From NCBI GenBank assembly GCA_025093985.1, contig JACAAK010000010.1:335501-399500 (forward strand): a DNA stretch of 64,000 bases. Reading direction: 5' to 3'. The notes beneath the pieces were generated by a model. The model did not search any database. It worked only from the letters and a program-made list of their open reading frames with translations, and was not told where the DNA came from. This DNA comes from Calvatia gigantea. Its lineage: Eukaryota; Basidiomycota; Agaricomycetes; Agaricales; Lycoperdaceae. Below are positions 21,313-31,898 of this stretch, piece by piece. Each line of letters begins with the position of its first letter. Position 1 is the stretch's first letter. Both the position numbers and the translations under genes were made by a program.

Positions 21313-23458
21313 ATGGCTTCTGAACCTACCCCCCCTCACGCGCACAACGACTCAGACGAGCTCTACATCCCACCCCGTTCCCCCAGTGACACTTCTCGCA
21401 CGCTCGTCCTGTTGTTTGATGGCACTGGTGATAAGTATGTTGCGCGTCGCAAATCCCTGATCCCCGTCTGACACTCGCTACCAGGGAGGACGCCGATGTA
21501 CCCGTTTCACCGCTTTCCGCAACACCACCGCTAATAATGCACAGGTTACCAATATTATTCTTCTAAGGGATATGCTCTATGGCTACGGCAAGGATAAAGC
21601 CGACACTGACAAGCAGCTCGTCTACTACCAGGTCAATCACCGCCCAGCATTTCTATAGGCGCTTACTTACTTCCACGCAGCAAGGGATTGGCACCTATTT
21701 TCCGCGTTTCAAAGACAAAGATATTTACATCCCACTCCTCAGTACTGCATCTCGGGTATACCGCTCCCCCTCCAAAGCCTCGTTTCATTCTGACCGCCCG
21801 TTAGACCCTCGACCAGGCTATTGCGTGGAGTCTTTCATCTCACGTTACGGGTCAGTTCATTGAAATTTTGCCCCGCCTTTACGTTATGCTCATCTTCCCT
21901 TCAAGATGCCTATCGCTGGCTTGTCCAGAATTGTAAGTCCCTCGGACGCCCACCTTACTCGCGTTCAACGCTCGCGCTCAACTGTCATGTCCAGACCGAC
22001 CAGGAGATAAGATCTCCCTTTTTGGTTTCTCCAGGGGCGCGTACACCGCACGAGCGTATGTCGTTCCCTGGTACCGTCACTGAACCTTCCTTCTCATCTT
22101 CCTTACGCAGACTCGCTGGCATGCTCAATGCTGTAGCACTTTTACCTCTAACGCATATTAACAAAGCAGAAGCCGCCTATAGCCTTTTCGACAAGCCTAT
22201 TCCCAAAGACCGCTTCAGAGATGATCCTATCTCTAAAACAGCTTGGGAAGACCTTCTGGTAGAATTCACTAACTTTAAAAAAGAGAATGGCTGTACCACA
22301 GTATTCGTTGACTTCCTCGGCTGTTGGTAAGCATTTCCTCTCGGATTTAGGGAGTTACATCCTTGACGTTCCCCAGGGATACCGTTAATTCGGTCGGTCT
22401 GGTTCGGCCCATAAAGCTAAGGTTCACTGCCAACAATGATATCGTCCGAGTCTTCCGCCATGCTCTCGCGCTCGACGAACATCGAGTAAGATTTAAACCA
22501 AACTTGTGGGGGAAACCAAAGCCTAAAGGTGCCCTCGGCACTACTCCCCGAGTTGTTACTGACGTACAAGAGGTATGAGTCGCAACTTCGCACCCAAGAG
22601 TTCTTCCGCTTATGCTCCTTAGGTCTGGTTCGCTGGTGTCCATACTGGTAATCCTTTTCCAATATCCTCACTCTCATTAAGCTCACATGACCATTCTACC
22701 AGACGTTGGTGGCGGTTCAGGCAAGTACATCACTTTGTGCCTCGTATTCCAAACGCTAATAATTCCCATCTCACTTAGTCCCAAATGATATCCGCCCAAA
22801 TCTCGCACACATTCCCTTCCGCTGGATGCTTCGCGAATGTTTCAAGGTGAACACTGGTATCCTAATGTCAACAACCGGTATCCAAACCATCGGTATCAAC
22901 CCCTCCCACCTCCACCCTCAGGTTCTCCCCCGGCCTCCGCCTCTTCTCCCGACACCTAAAGATGCCACCATACCTCCCCCAAACACCCCCGGATTTATCA
23001 CGAGTTGGGGTTCTTGGCTTTACAGTTTCATTCCCTTCACCTCATCTCCCGCGATCAAAACGCTCGCTATGCCTCATCCAGAGGTTACGGAGGAACAACA
23101 CGACCTCCTTGACTGTCTCGCTCCATCCTATGACCAACTTTACCTCAGCCCTGCCAAATGGCAGGCTATGGAGTACACACCTCTTACCACCGAAGTATTT
23201 CAGACTAATGCTGTATATCCTGAGCTCCAATTTAAGGAAGAGCGGGTGGCGCATATGGGTGCTGGGAGGACTATTCCACCCGCTTCGGTTACTCATGGAA
23301 ATAGAATTAAGCTTCACCGCAGTGTGAAGGCTCGTATGCAAGCTATTGTGCAGGCTGGTGATCAGAAGGGGAGTACGTATTTCCCGAGGGCTAGAGTTGG
23401 GTATGATAAAGTGGAGTTTGCGGTTGCGGCGGCTGATGGGTTTGAGTGGGTTGATTAG
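21313..23458 (+). CDS. DUF2235 alpha/beta-hydrolase-fold protein
   Basis: This is a predicted serine hydrolase of the DUF2235 family, related to the catalytic part of the Tle1 phospholipase effectors; its substrate in fungi is unknown. The start at 21313 gives MASEPTPPHAHNDSDELY. Many short introns interrupt it, and the frame is continuous once they are removed: SRTLVLLFDGTGDK, then VTNIILLRDML, LVYYQQGIGTYFP, AYRWLVQN, GDKISLFGFSRGAYTARA. GFSRG is the nucleophile elbow with the catalytic Ser. Further on are VFVDFLGCWDTVNSVG and VWFAGVHTDVGGGS, which supply the conserved Asp and His regions. The C-terminal third (SSPAIKTLAMPHPEVTEE, then LHRSVKARMQAIVQ, PRARVGYDKVEFAVA) is typical of the fungal proteins. 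The stop is at 23456-23458. A decayed copy of part of this gene lies at 34177-34650. Confidence 0.88.
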
Positions 23459-23596
23459 GACTGCGTTGTAAGCAAGAAGGTTCAATATCTTGTAATTAAC
23501 TTGATTTGAGATCATATCTTGAGTGTAGTTATCTAGGAGAACGAGAATTAAACCTGATTGTACTTGTGCTCTCATATATAGAAAGTTTATGGCCGC

Positions 23597-24345
23597 TGAG
23601 AGGTGAGGCGGCGGTTCAACGAAAAGTGGGTGTGACTGCGTTCGTCAGTCACGAGACTTCGAAACCGGGTCCAGGAAAGGAGAGACAGAGGCCGGGAACA
23701 ACGAGAGAACGAGGGGCGAGAATGACGACGTCAGATACATCGTCGAGAAAGAGTTCAGAACAAGAGAGACGAGAGACTGCGAGACGACGCGAGAACGAGA
23801 GGCGAGACACTCAATTTCAGAAACTTCGAGAGAGAGGGAGAGTGGGTATCAATTATTAGGTGTCGAGCCAATACTGGCTCAACTGTATTTAAGCTACAGA
23901 GGAGGTCCGGTGTTCTACGGTAATCTAAGGCTGTCAAACTTGTACGAAAAGTGCTAAGTTAGCAAATATAGAGGTTAGACTAGGGTACTGTAGCTGAGTA
24001 TATAGAAAATCATCTGGAACACGTCCAAGAGTTGGATGTCTGTCATGATGAATAAGGCATGTCGAGATAGAGTGAATGTAGAATAACGGAGGCGAAGAGT
24101 TGTGAATTATGGGGGATGTACTGGTACCGAAAACAGGTGAAGTAGAAAATTTATAAAATAGAGGAGAGTCTGGAACGAATGGTGCGACAGTCTACGTGCC
24201 GAACGGAATGGTCTCGTCGAGGGATGGGCGGATCGGAGACGGATCGATGAATGGTCGGGGTGACGAAATCTTCGGAGGGCGGACTAATTAGTATGAGACG
24301 CTCGTCGGGTGCCGTTCCGAAGGCAGCCGACGTGCAGTCTCCACA
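23597..24345 (-). mobile_element. LTR-like repeat, copy 1 (inverted relative to copy 2)
   Basis: About 749 bp that matches, in reverse complement, the repeat at 26412-27143. It begins TGAGAGGTGAGGCGG and ends GCAGTCTCCACA, so it has the TG...CA ends of an LTR. Flanks share only CCGC on both sides (23593-23596 and 24346-24349), a weak 4-bp target duplication. The inside holds a GA-rich stretch (GAGACGAGAGACTGCGAGA) and a TATA-like region near 23887. The strand is given relative to copy 2, whose own coding direction is unknown. It lies about 140 bp after the DUF2235 stop. Confidence 0.7.
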
Positions 24346-25803
24346 CCGCATTGGGAATGGGTTGGGGGCCACTACGCCACATTTTGCATACAAGTTCGGT
24401 ACAGATAAGCAACACCACCAGAAGCAACGGTGATATGATCCGAATTTGCGAGGAGGCAAAATTACTGATAACACAATCTATGGGGAACAGATGAACTACA
24501 CCGCGAAACTGACTGTTACCACGCCCCGTGACATCAGGTGATATCCCTGCGACCGCAGGGACTGAGGATTCCATGGTCTCTGATGTGCTCTGTCCATGGA
24601 TAACCTCGTGGAGCTTTAAGTAGTCCCATTGCTACTAGTTCGGTTTCCCGGCGGGCTGATTGTTGGAAGAGAATAACATTGAATATAACGACATCTCCTC
24701 GTAACACCCCCTACCTTCAATGCTATCGAACTGCCCCATAACATCTGTCACTCACCATATCGGAGAAACAAGGTGTTATTCCCCGTTGCTGCGAGGATAC
24801 GTAGTGCGTGTTACAACTATCAAAGAATTTGCCAACCTGATTCCGCAATAGTCCGGATCGCCTTCCAGACATGATAGTGGTGATGCAGCTCCCCGGGTTA
24901 GATATTTCCCGTATGGGGATAGCTAAGGGCAAAATTGTTCTACTTGGAGGGAACAATGTTCTGCAGCACGGTAATTCCGAGCAAACCGATTCAAAGTGGC
25001 CTAAATCGCAGAACAAAGAAGGCCTCCTCACTTTCGGACGGCTTAATTGCCATGGCGTTGTGGAAATGTCCCGAGGAATATAACGAGAGATGGGACAATG
25101 ACCGACCAGCCGTGCGCCGATATGCAATCCAGCGATGGTCAACGTATTAAACGATTGGCCGTTTTGCCGCTACCCCAAGAGAAAGAAAACCAGTATAAAA
25201 GCATCCAGCACAACACAGATAATCCAATGAATCCCGTGGGTCGGGTGGGGGGTGGGGCAATCGGGTCGCCCAAACGCATGTACCCTTGGTTCGCTGCGCT
25301 TGTTCAACTAACTACGTATGTTTCATAGAAACCTGCGTGGGAGTTGGTGGATGTGAAAATTAAGGATGACGAACGTTAGTAGAGTACGCTTGTCGAGGTG
25401 AGCACTGAGGAAGCCGTCAGGGGAGGAGAATGAATTAATGTGACACGTTACGTTTGGTCCAAGAAATTGCACCTGGCTCTTATCGTCGCCAGGTGCGACA
25501 CATACCCCTGTGATTATATCTTGGATTTTCCAAATATTGATACGTTGAACGGTCGCTAGTTCACCTGTCGTGTTCGCTAAAGTTTCTCGCATGCCTCTAC
25601 GGGGATTACATATCAATCACTCTCGTGTCATATCAACCGCCTGATTGGGTTCGTAAATGCATGTTTGACAATCATGTGGGACGTTATATACAAAAAATAG
25701 GGACCAAATATAAGAGAGAAAAATTCTGAAGGGTTCGTTAGAGGATGTGGAAGTGTAGGTTTCTAGGCGTGCGAATGTTCGGTCCAAGAGCAGCTGGGTG
25801 ACA
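24346..25803. other. Block A 3' flank with shared repeat sequence
   Basis: No intact gene was seen. The stretch 24662-25200 resembles 48832-49440, the equivalent flank of block B, starting at a shared GTTGGAAGAGAATAACATTG. A minus-strand frame at 24284-24574 holds a hydrophobic segment (SPLLLVVLLICTELVC) and may be a relic of a membrane protein cut by the LTR. The stretch 25225-25480 resembles repeats at 29900-30375. Confidence 0.45.
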
Positions 25804-28800
25804 TTAGTCGGACGGGAGAATGGTCCCAGCAATACCTGCGACAGCCCGAGACAAGTTTCCGGAGAGCCCGTGAGACGCATTCGCTGTGGACTGTCAAAGA
25901 TCGACGTGGAACTTCAGCGATAAACTCATACGCGAGCTACGGGATGTTCACATACCTCGCCGTGATGATAAGAAACTTTATCCTCCCACTCGCCGGGTCC
26001 TTGGCTTTTTACTACATTCGCAGCTAGGAGTGGTCTCGTCTCTGTGGGGTCGAAGTTAGGCCCCTGGCCCCTCGCCGTGACTAAGACAGTGACGATGAGA
26101 ATCAAAGAGGAGAGGTTGATGAACGTCATCGGCATCAAGAACCCAATATGTGCGATGTTGGAGAACCAGCCAAAAACTTGGTAGGTTGCTATCCCCTTGA
26201 CTGTGCGAATACACGAGGCTGGGGGGTCCTCAACCGTCGAATAAATCAGCCGGATGTATGCGGCCTGTGGACACCGTCCAGGTACAGAATAAACGAAGTA
26301 ATTTCGTAGACAAACCTCGTACTCCAGCATGCCTTGGATCATCGCCCCGTACAGCCGCAGATGATCAGGAGTTCGCCCATAAGGCTGTAACCCGAAAGAC
26401 TTCACTGCGAATGTGGAGACTGCACGTCGGCTGCCTTTGGAACGGCACCCAACGAGCATCTCACACTAATCAGTCCGCCCTCCGAAGATTTCGTCACCCC
26501 GACCATTCATCGATCCGTCGCCGATCCGCTCGTTCCTCGCTCACTACACAAACCGTCCATTTCGCCTGCCATACGTCGTGTTTTAGACCACTACCCACTT
26601 TAATAAAATTTCACCACACATCTTTCTCGTTATTGACATTTTTTTCTAATTCAGACTCTTCGCCTCCGTAGTTGCACATTCACTCATTGTGTTTCAAAAT
26701 TTCAACATTTTACCACAGCTCCCTAGCCTAACCTTCATTATACTAACTCAACACATTTGCTATACAGATTCAGTATTTGTAGATAACCGTAGAAATTGAA
26801 CACCGGACAAGTTGTCTACAGTATAAATACAGTCGAGCCAGTAGAGGCTCGACACCTAGTAATTGGATACCCACTCTCTCTCTCTCGAAGTTGCTAAAAA
26901 TCAAGTGTCTTACCTCTCGTTCTCGTGTCGTCTCGCAGTTTCTCGCTCTCGCGTCGTCCCGCAGTCTCTCGTCTCTCTTTCCTGGACTCGTTCTCGACGA
27001 CGTATCTGACGTAGTCGCTCTCGCCCCTCGTTCTCTTGTGTTCCCGGCCTCTGTCTCTCTTTTCCTGGACCCGGTTTCGAAGCCTCGTGACTGACGGACG
27101 CAGTCACACCCTATTTTCGTTGAACCGCCGCCTCATCTCTTCAGCGAAGGTGATAACGGATTCAGCGACCGTATTAGCTTCTCAATTCTGAGACTCATGG
27201 ATGACGCCCCCCAACGCTACAAGCGCATGTTCTATTAATTGAGGATACACAACAGAACCAACTGAAGTTGGCTCCTCCAGAGAGAAGATTTCGGGCTGCG
27301 ACCGGTAGGTTACTGGAAATACTGCAGGTTTTATTGGGGATATGGTACAGGTGATGTTCCCGATGGATTCTGTGTAGTTCGACCGTCCGCGCAGATAGAC
27401 ATAATAGGATTGTTCTTGCTGCGAATCCGGTAATGACTTGCATGTCCAGTAGCCCAGGCCATTATCGGCGTTGACGGAGACGAAGGTGAGAACGTCGCGG
27501 CTGTTGAGAACATCAGCTTGACCGTCGCAGGTCCCATTGTACTGGACAGCTAGCGTCGTCGTTTCGTCAATTAATCCAAATTTGATAGGGCTTTTCGTGT
27601 CGTAGATACAGGTGACGTTGCTGTCGAGACCTTGAAGGCCGAGAGTGTAGTTGTATGAAAGCATTGCCGCTCTCGCTTGGGGGTCAGAGACAGGAGAAGA
27701 GCGAATCGTGTCAAAGGCAGGGACACCGTTTGGACCCATCGGCAGAATGCCTCGTAAGAGCCCCAGGAAATGCAAGCCATTCTTGTTGCCAAGCTGGCCG
27801 AAAGTAAGGCTTTGTGAGTTGTCTTCTAAGAGCGAAAGTATCTGCAAAAAACGGGTTAGGTCCCGTGGGGCGGCTTGGGCTGTTCGACTGAATTATCTAC
27901 TGACATTACCGCGACCCGACTCCAGAACATCCATCAGCTGATTTTGACCTAAGCAGCTAGTGTACGGGACGCCTTTAAAGGTCTACGGATGGAGACGCAT
28001 TCGGGATCAGCCGAACGTGCTGTGGGGACACTCAGCTCACCTGTCAGTCACAGTTATTGGATAGCGGATTCGCATCGAGGAATTGGACGCATTCACTGTC
28101 AGTTGATGAGAAGTCCAATTCAGTTCCGGTGAGTGCGACCGTTTTATTGAATGGGACGGGGCCCAGGAGACTTGTAGTGCCTGACGGGACAAAAGCAAAG
28201 GCACCAATGCAAGACCCGACCAGGAGTATTAACAACCACCTGTTTCGCCCGAGAACAACCTTCAGATCTTTCAGACCCCACGGCTAGCTTTGGTACCTGA
28301 ATGCTGATAGCAGCGAGGCGTGGAAGACAGTAAACCCGTCGGTGACTGCTACCCATTCTTGGGCGAAACGAATGATAGAGAAGGAGAAGAGGATGGTGAT
28401 CACGAGGCGAACGAGGTTGCCAACCAGGGTGACCAAAAAGTTGGTGCTTTGGGGGTGGTCCATTACGACCCTCGTGAGGTGGTCGTTCATCTGGATGCCT
28501 TTCAGATGAAACACTACGCCCCAGAATATCCAAGGCCACAACAGCATGACGGTGATCCCAGCCAATAATGAGATGTCATACATCCGACGGTCGATGGGAG
28601 ATAGCACCGGTGTCAGTGCTGGAAGGCGCGTAAGCAAGGCCAGTGACGAAGACTTTGAGCCTACCGGATTGTGAAGTAAGAGCTTCACCTCTGCCCTCAT
28701 ATTCTGCCGGGTTGACTCCCAAAACATTGCTGGTAGACTCTGGAGAAGCTCCTTTCGTTTCAGACTCGAAGAGTTCCGGCTCGCCTAGCGTAAGTGAAGT

Positions 28801-28833
28801 CGGCCGATTGTGAAGCTGCGGTTTGGGATCCAT
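25804..28833 (-). pseudogene. Block A membrane-protein gene, disrupted
   Basis: This is a paralogue of the intact genes in blocks B and C, coding an unrecognised multi-pass membrane protein. It starts MDPKPQLHNRP at 28833. The first membrane segments (ISLLAGITVMLLWPWIFWGV, then VTLVGNLVRLVITILFSF) are readable. Three lesions kill it: TGG to TAG at 28284-28286 (after FRYQS), TGG to TGA at 28044-28046 (after SNNCD), and a 732-bp solo LTR at 26412-27143 inserted between VALGGVIHESQN and FAVKSFGLQPYG. After the LTR the sequence resumes with HLRLYGAMIQGMLEYE, IGFLMPMTFINLSSLILI and FDPTETRPLLAANV. The last exon ends at a stop at 25804-25806 (GTILPSD). The 3' half is closer to block C, whereas 28031-28333 is nearly identical to block B. 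Confidence 0.85.
26412..27143 (+). mobile_element. Solo LTR with 5-bp target duplication GCGAA
   Basis: A 732-bp insertion that begins TGTGGAGACTGC and ends CTCATCTCTTCA. GCGAA flanks it at 26407-26411 and 27144-27148, a perfect 5-bp duplication. Comparison with the uninterrupted paralogues at 51240-51260 and 58665-58685 shows the empty site. TG...CA ends plus a 5-bp duplication define an LTR left after recombination. No internal retroelement sequence is present. A second, inverted copy lies at 23597-24345. The strand is assigned arbitrarily. Confidence 0.85.
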
Positions 28834-31209
28834 TGAGAGGAGTTTCGCAGAGTAGTATCGACTGCAATGAAGATGGGGACACGGTTTGGGTGACGCATGT
28901 CGGGTTTATAAGTGAGCCACGTCTGGCGAATTTGACTTGTCGAAGAACGATGCACTGCGTTTGCGCAGTGTCGTGCGCGAGGGAGGCATGGGCGAGTGCA
29001 TTTTGAAGCGCGGAGAGAAATGGAGGCCTATCAGTCAAGCTAATCAGGCAGGGAGGTCCCAGCCCCGAGAGTCCTATCCAGAGATGAACAAATACACTCG
29101 AACACGGAGGTTACGCGTGTCTTTCCCGACCAGCCCTACTCTCCTTACAGGTCCCGCCGTTTCCGATCTGAACAAAGCCCCCAACAAGAGGATTAGTATG
29201 CCAGGCTTTCCTCACGCAAGGGGGGCCAGATAATAGGTTTGTAAGAAATGATTGAGCAGCCTGACCCAACCACCGCTCTCACCTGAGCCCCCCGGAACGC
29301 AACGACTGTGCGGCCGAATGGTGATCGAACTCTATCGAGTGGCGGCCCGTGGAATATCTCCTCCTCATTCACACTCATTGAGTAGGAGAGTATACTGTCC
29401 CTTCTGCTTCTGTTCAGATCCCAACTGGAGGCTGAGATATTCCGTTATCAGGACTGTGACTGCTGTCAGATGCATGATCACTGTTGTAAATTTTCATGCC
29501 TGAGGCTCCCCAGAAGTACATGAGAAGAGATCTGAGCCTGGCGCGGACAAGGTAGCACTTGCAAGCAAATAATGATGAGCTTCTGCATGCCCACTAGTAC
29601 TGGTAAATCAAAGAGCAGAGCTAGACACTGCCCTGTGGTTGTCTTTAAACGTCAGGGTATGGACAGGCGGTTCCCACAGTGCCAGTTCTTCCGGGCTCTC
29701 CAGAGGCAACTGGGGGCAGTCTGGAAAACCATGAGCATATAAATTTACTCTTGTGTTGAAGTGCAACGGAGTAGGTTAACGAAGTGTGAATAATATATAG
29801 ATCTAGATCTATTTGCAATTTATGATGAACAAAGGCGCATAGAGAGCGGGAGTGGAGGATCGGGGGCTGCCGACAACCGGGTTGTGATCCGAAGGGGGGA
29901 ACGCAGACAGGTCACCCCGAATGTGTGAGCCCTCCGGTTACTGCGCTTGCTTATCTGTAGTGCTCTATTTGGGGAGCTTGGTGAGTGGGAATATTAAAGG
30001 AAAGAAAGTCCGAGATACGATCAGTAAGTACTCGAGGAGAGAAGGGTGTCAGGAGAGGAGCAAAGTTCGGGCTTCCCTTGTGTTTAACTTGATACCTGTG
30101 ACGCGTCACGCTTGGCCCAAGAAATTGCAAATTGCACAGAACGCAGACGGGTCGCCCCAACCTATGTCCATCCTTGGTCACTGCACTTATTCTAAATAAT
30201 AACAATGATAGTAATAATGGAGTGGAGGGTGGGTTATCGAAAATAAAAGTAACATGGAAGATTACAATATCACTATCGAGGTGGAGGTGTGAGACTATAA
30301 GTGGAAGGGTGAACAAGTGTAAACTCTATGCGTAACCTAATGCCTGTGATGCGTCACGCCTGGCACAAAATCAATACCGCACGCTTCACACTTGTGGAAG
30401 TCGAAATGATGCTGATATGCGATGTGCTGTATCGACGCGTCGGCCCAGTGGAAGAACAGTCAGCCGCACACGGAGGTTACACGTGTCTTTCCAAACCAAC
30501 CCCGGTGTCCTCACGGTCCACCCTCCCCTCCCGATCTGGGCGAGCTTCCAACAGGAGAATCAGTTGGCCAGGTTTTGCTCGCGCAAAGAGGTCTTGTGGT
30601 CGCGTTGGCGAGAGGTGGTTGAGCAGCTCAACCCGATCACTGCTCCCACCTCAACTCCTCCGGAACTGGGCAACGGCTGTACAGTGCACAGCGATCGAGC
30701 TCTGTCGAATAGTGGCTCGAGGAATATCTCTTTCCTTTGGCGCTCATGTACGTTGGAAAATTTTGTTACCAGGACTGCGACCGCTGTCGGATATACGATC
30801 ACTGTTGTAATTTTCATGTCCGAGGTATACCGAAGGTACACGAGAGACCGGAGTCTGCCCCAACCAAGCGAATAAACAGTGAGCTTCAGTGTGCCCATTA
30901 GCACTAGTAAGGTAATGAATAGGAGCCAGATTGCCACCCTGCGGTTGCTTTTGGGTTACAGTTCACAGTGGTTCCCGCAGTATCAGGTCTCTGGACTCTC
31001 CAGTTGCAATGGGGGGCCGGGTCCTAGGCATCTGCACAGGTCATGAATATGAGTACGGGTCAGCATTGTTCAACCCCTGCAAAACCTGTACCCATGACGG
31101 CGGGTCTGCAAGGTGGGCGGGGTGGGTCCCGTCATTGACCAAGAGAGGGTCAACGGTGTTCGGATCACCTCGAACACCATCGACCCACACCCCAACCCGC
31201 CCAACTCAC
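28834..31209. other. Block A intergenic region with internal duplications
   Basis: No intact gene was seen. The segments 29060-29560 and 30465-30860 are diverged copies of each other, and 53400-53550 in block B is a third copy. Within this stretch, 29900-30128 and 30139-30375 form a near-tandem pair. Minus-strand frames such as 30937-30560 (start MAIWLLFITLLVLMGTLKL) have hydrophobic stretches and may be relics of a membrane protein gene. Promoter sequence for the block A membrane gene should lie near 28840-29000. Confidence 0.45.
29900..30375. repeat. Near-tandem pair of a ~230-bp repeat
   Basis: Unit 1 (29900-30128) and unit 2 (30139-30375) both begin with GAACGCAGAC(A/G)GGTC(A/G)CCCC and both end with a segment resembling TGTGACGCGTCACGC. 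A third, more distant copy is at about 25240-25480. Between marker segments the sequence varies in length. I do not recognise the family. Confidence 0.55.
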
Positions 31210-31720
31210 CTACATACCCGTACCCGTACCCGCAGCAACCATACCTGGGGGTTCATCATCAGAACTCTTCTGCGGGGTATGAAACGCACAGAGGTCGCTA
31301 AGATCGGCTGATGAAGCCCATGGACCGGCCCTCCGACCAAAGAGCGTCACAATTGCCCAACCAAGGAAACGCGCAGCATAGTGTTTCGTGATAGTCAGTC
31401 CATTGTCAGCCTCGAACGTCCGATCTCTGGCTCTTCGCAGGATGGGGTACGCTCGCTGCTGGAGGGAGCGCCAGTCGTCGAATACTGAATGCTGAGCACC
31501 AAGGGCTTCGGAATCAGTAAGTTCAGGTGGTTCACGCTGCCCGAGATAACGTTTAGGTTGCAACACCTCCCGGTCCCTGACACAGGGTGTAATAAAGTAA
31601 GAACCCTTCGAATAAGCCACCCACCGATGACAGCTGAAATGACTGCACCTGAACAGGAAGTAATATGAGGAAGGTTTGTATGCTTTAGAATTGGGGCGAG
31701 CGCTTACTATTGTGGTCAAG
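31210..31720 (-). pseudogene. Unrecognised gene or relic divergent from the GH5-like gene (block A)
   Basis: A minus-strand stretch with protein-like sequence, for example DRTFEADNGLTITKHYAARF and LGWAIVTLFGRRAG, preceded in another frame by a hydrophobic start (VISAVIGGWLIRRVLTLL). Equivalent but more decayed sequence lies at about 53900-54640 in block B, and a related start (IISAAIGGWLVERFLPHYF) lies near 62395 in block C. It may have been a third gene of the block. No function can be given. Confidence 0.35.
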
Positions 31721-31898
31721 AGGAGGATGTGAACGATCAGGTTTGAAGCATGGAAGCCTCACCTCACCAGAGCACTTTTCATACTCTGCTTTTGAGGAGG
31801 TGATGGTATGAACTCAGGGGTTCATGACGTCCTAATGTTGAAGGCTTTGACGATTCCTGTGGGGATAAAAGTTGGTACTTGCTTTGACAAAACTTACC

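Noticed and set aside
23620..23830. GA-rich repeats that could code an Arg/Glu-rich peptide.
   Set aside because: They are inside the LTR-like repeat, and the same sequence is found inverted at 26880-27110, so a coding role is unlikely.
26412..27143. Reading the interruption in membrane gene A as a long intron.
   Set aside because: Blocks B and C have uninterrupted coding sequence there, and the GCGAA duplication with TG...CA ends shows an insertion.
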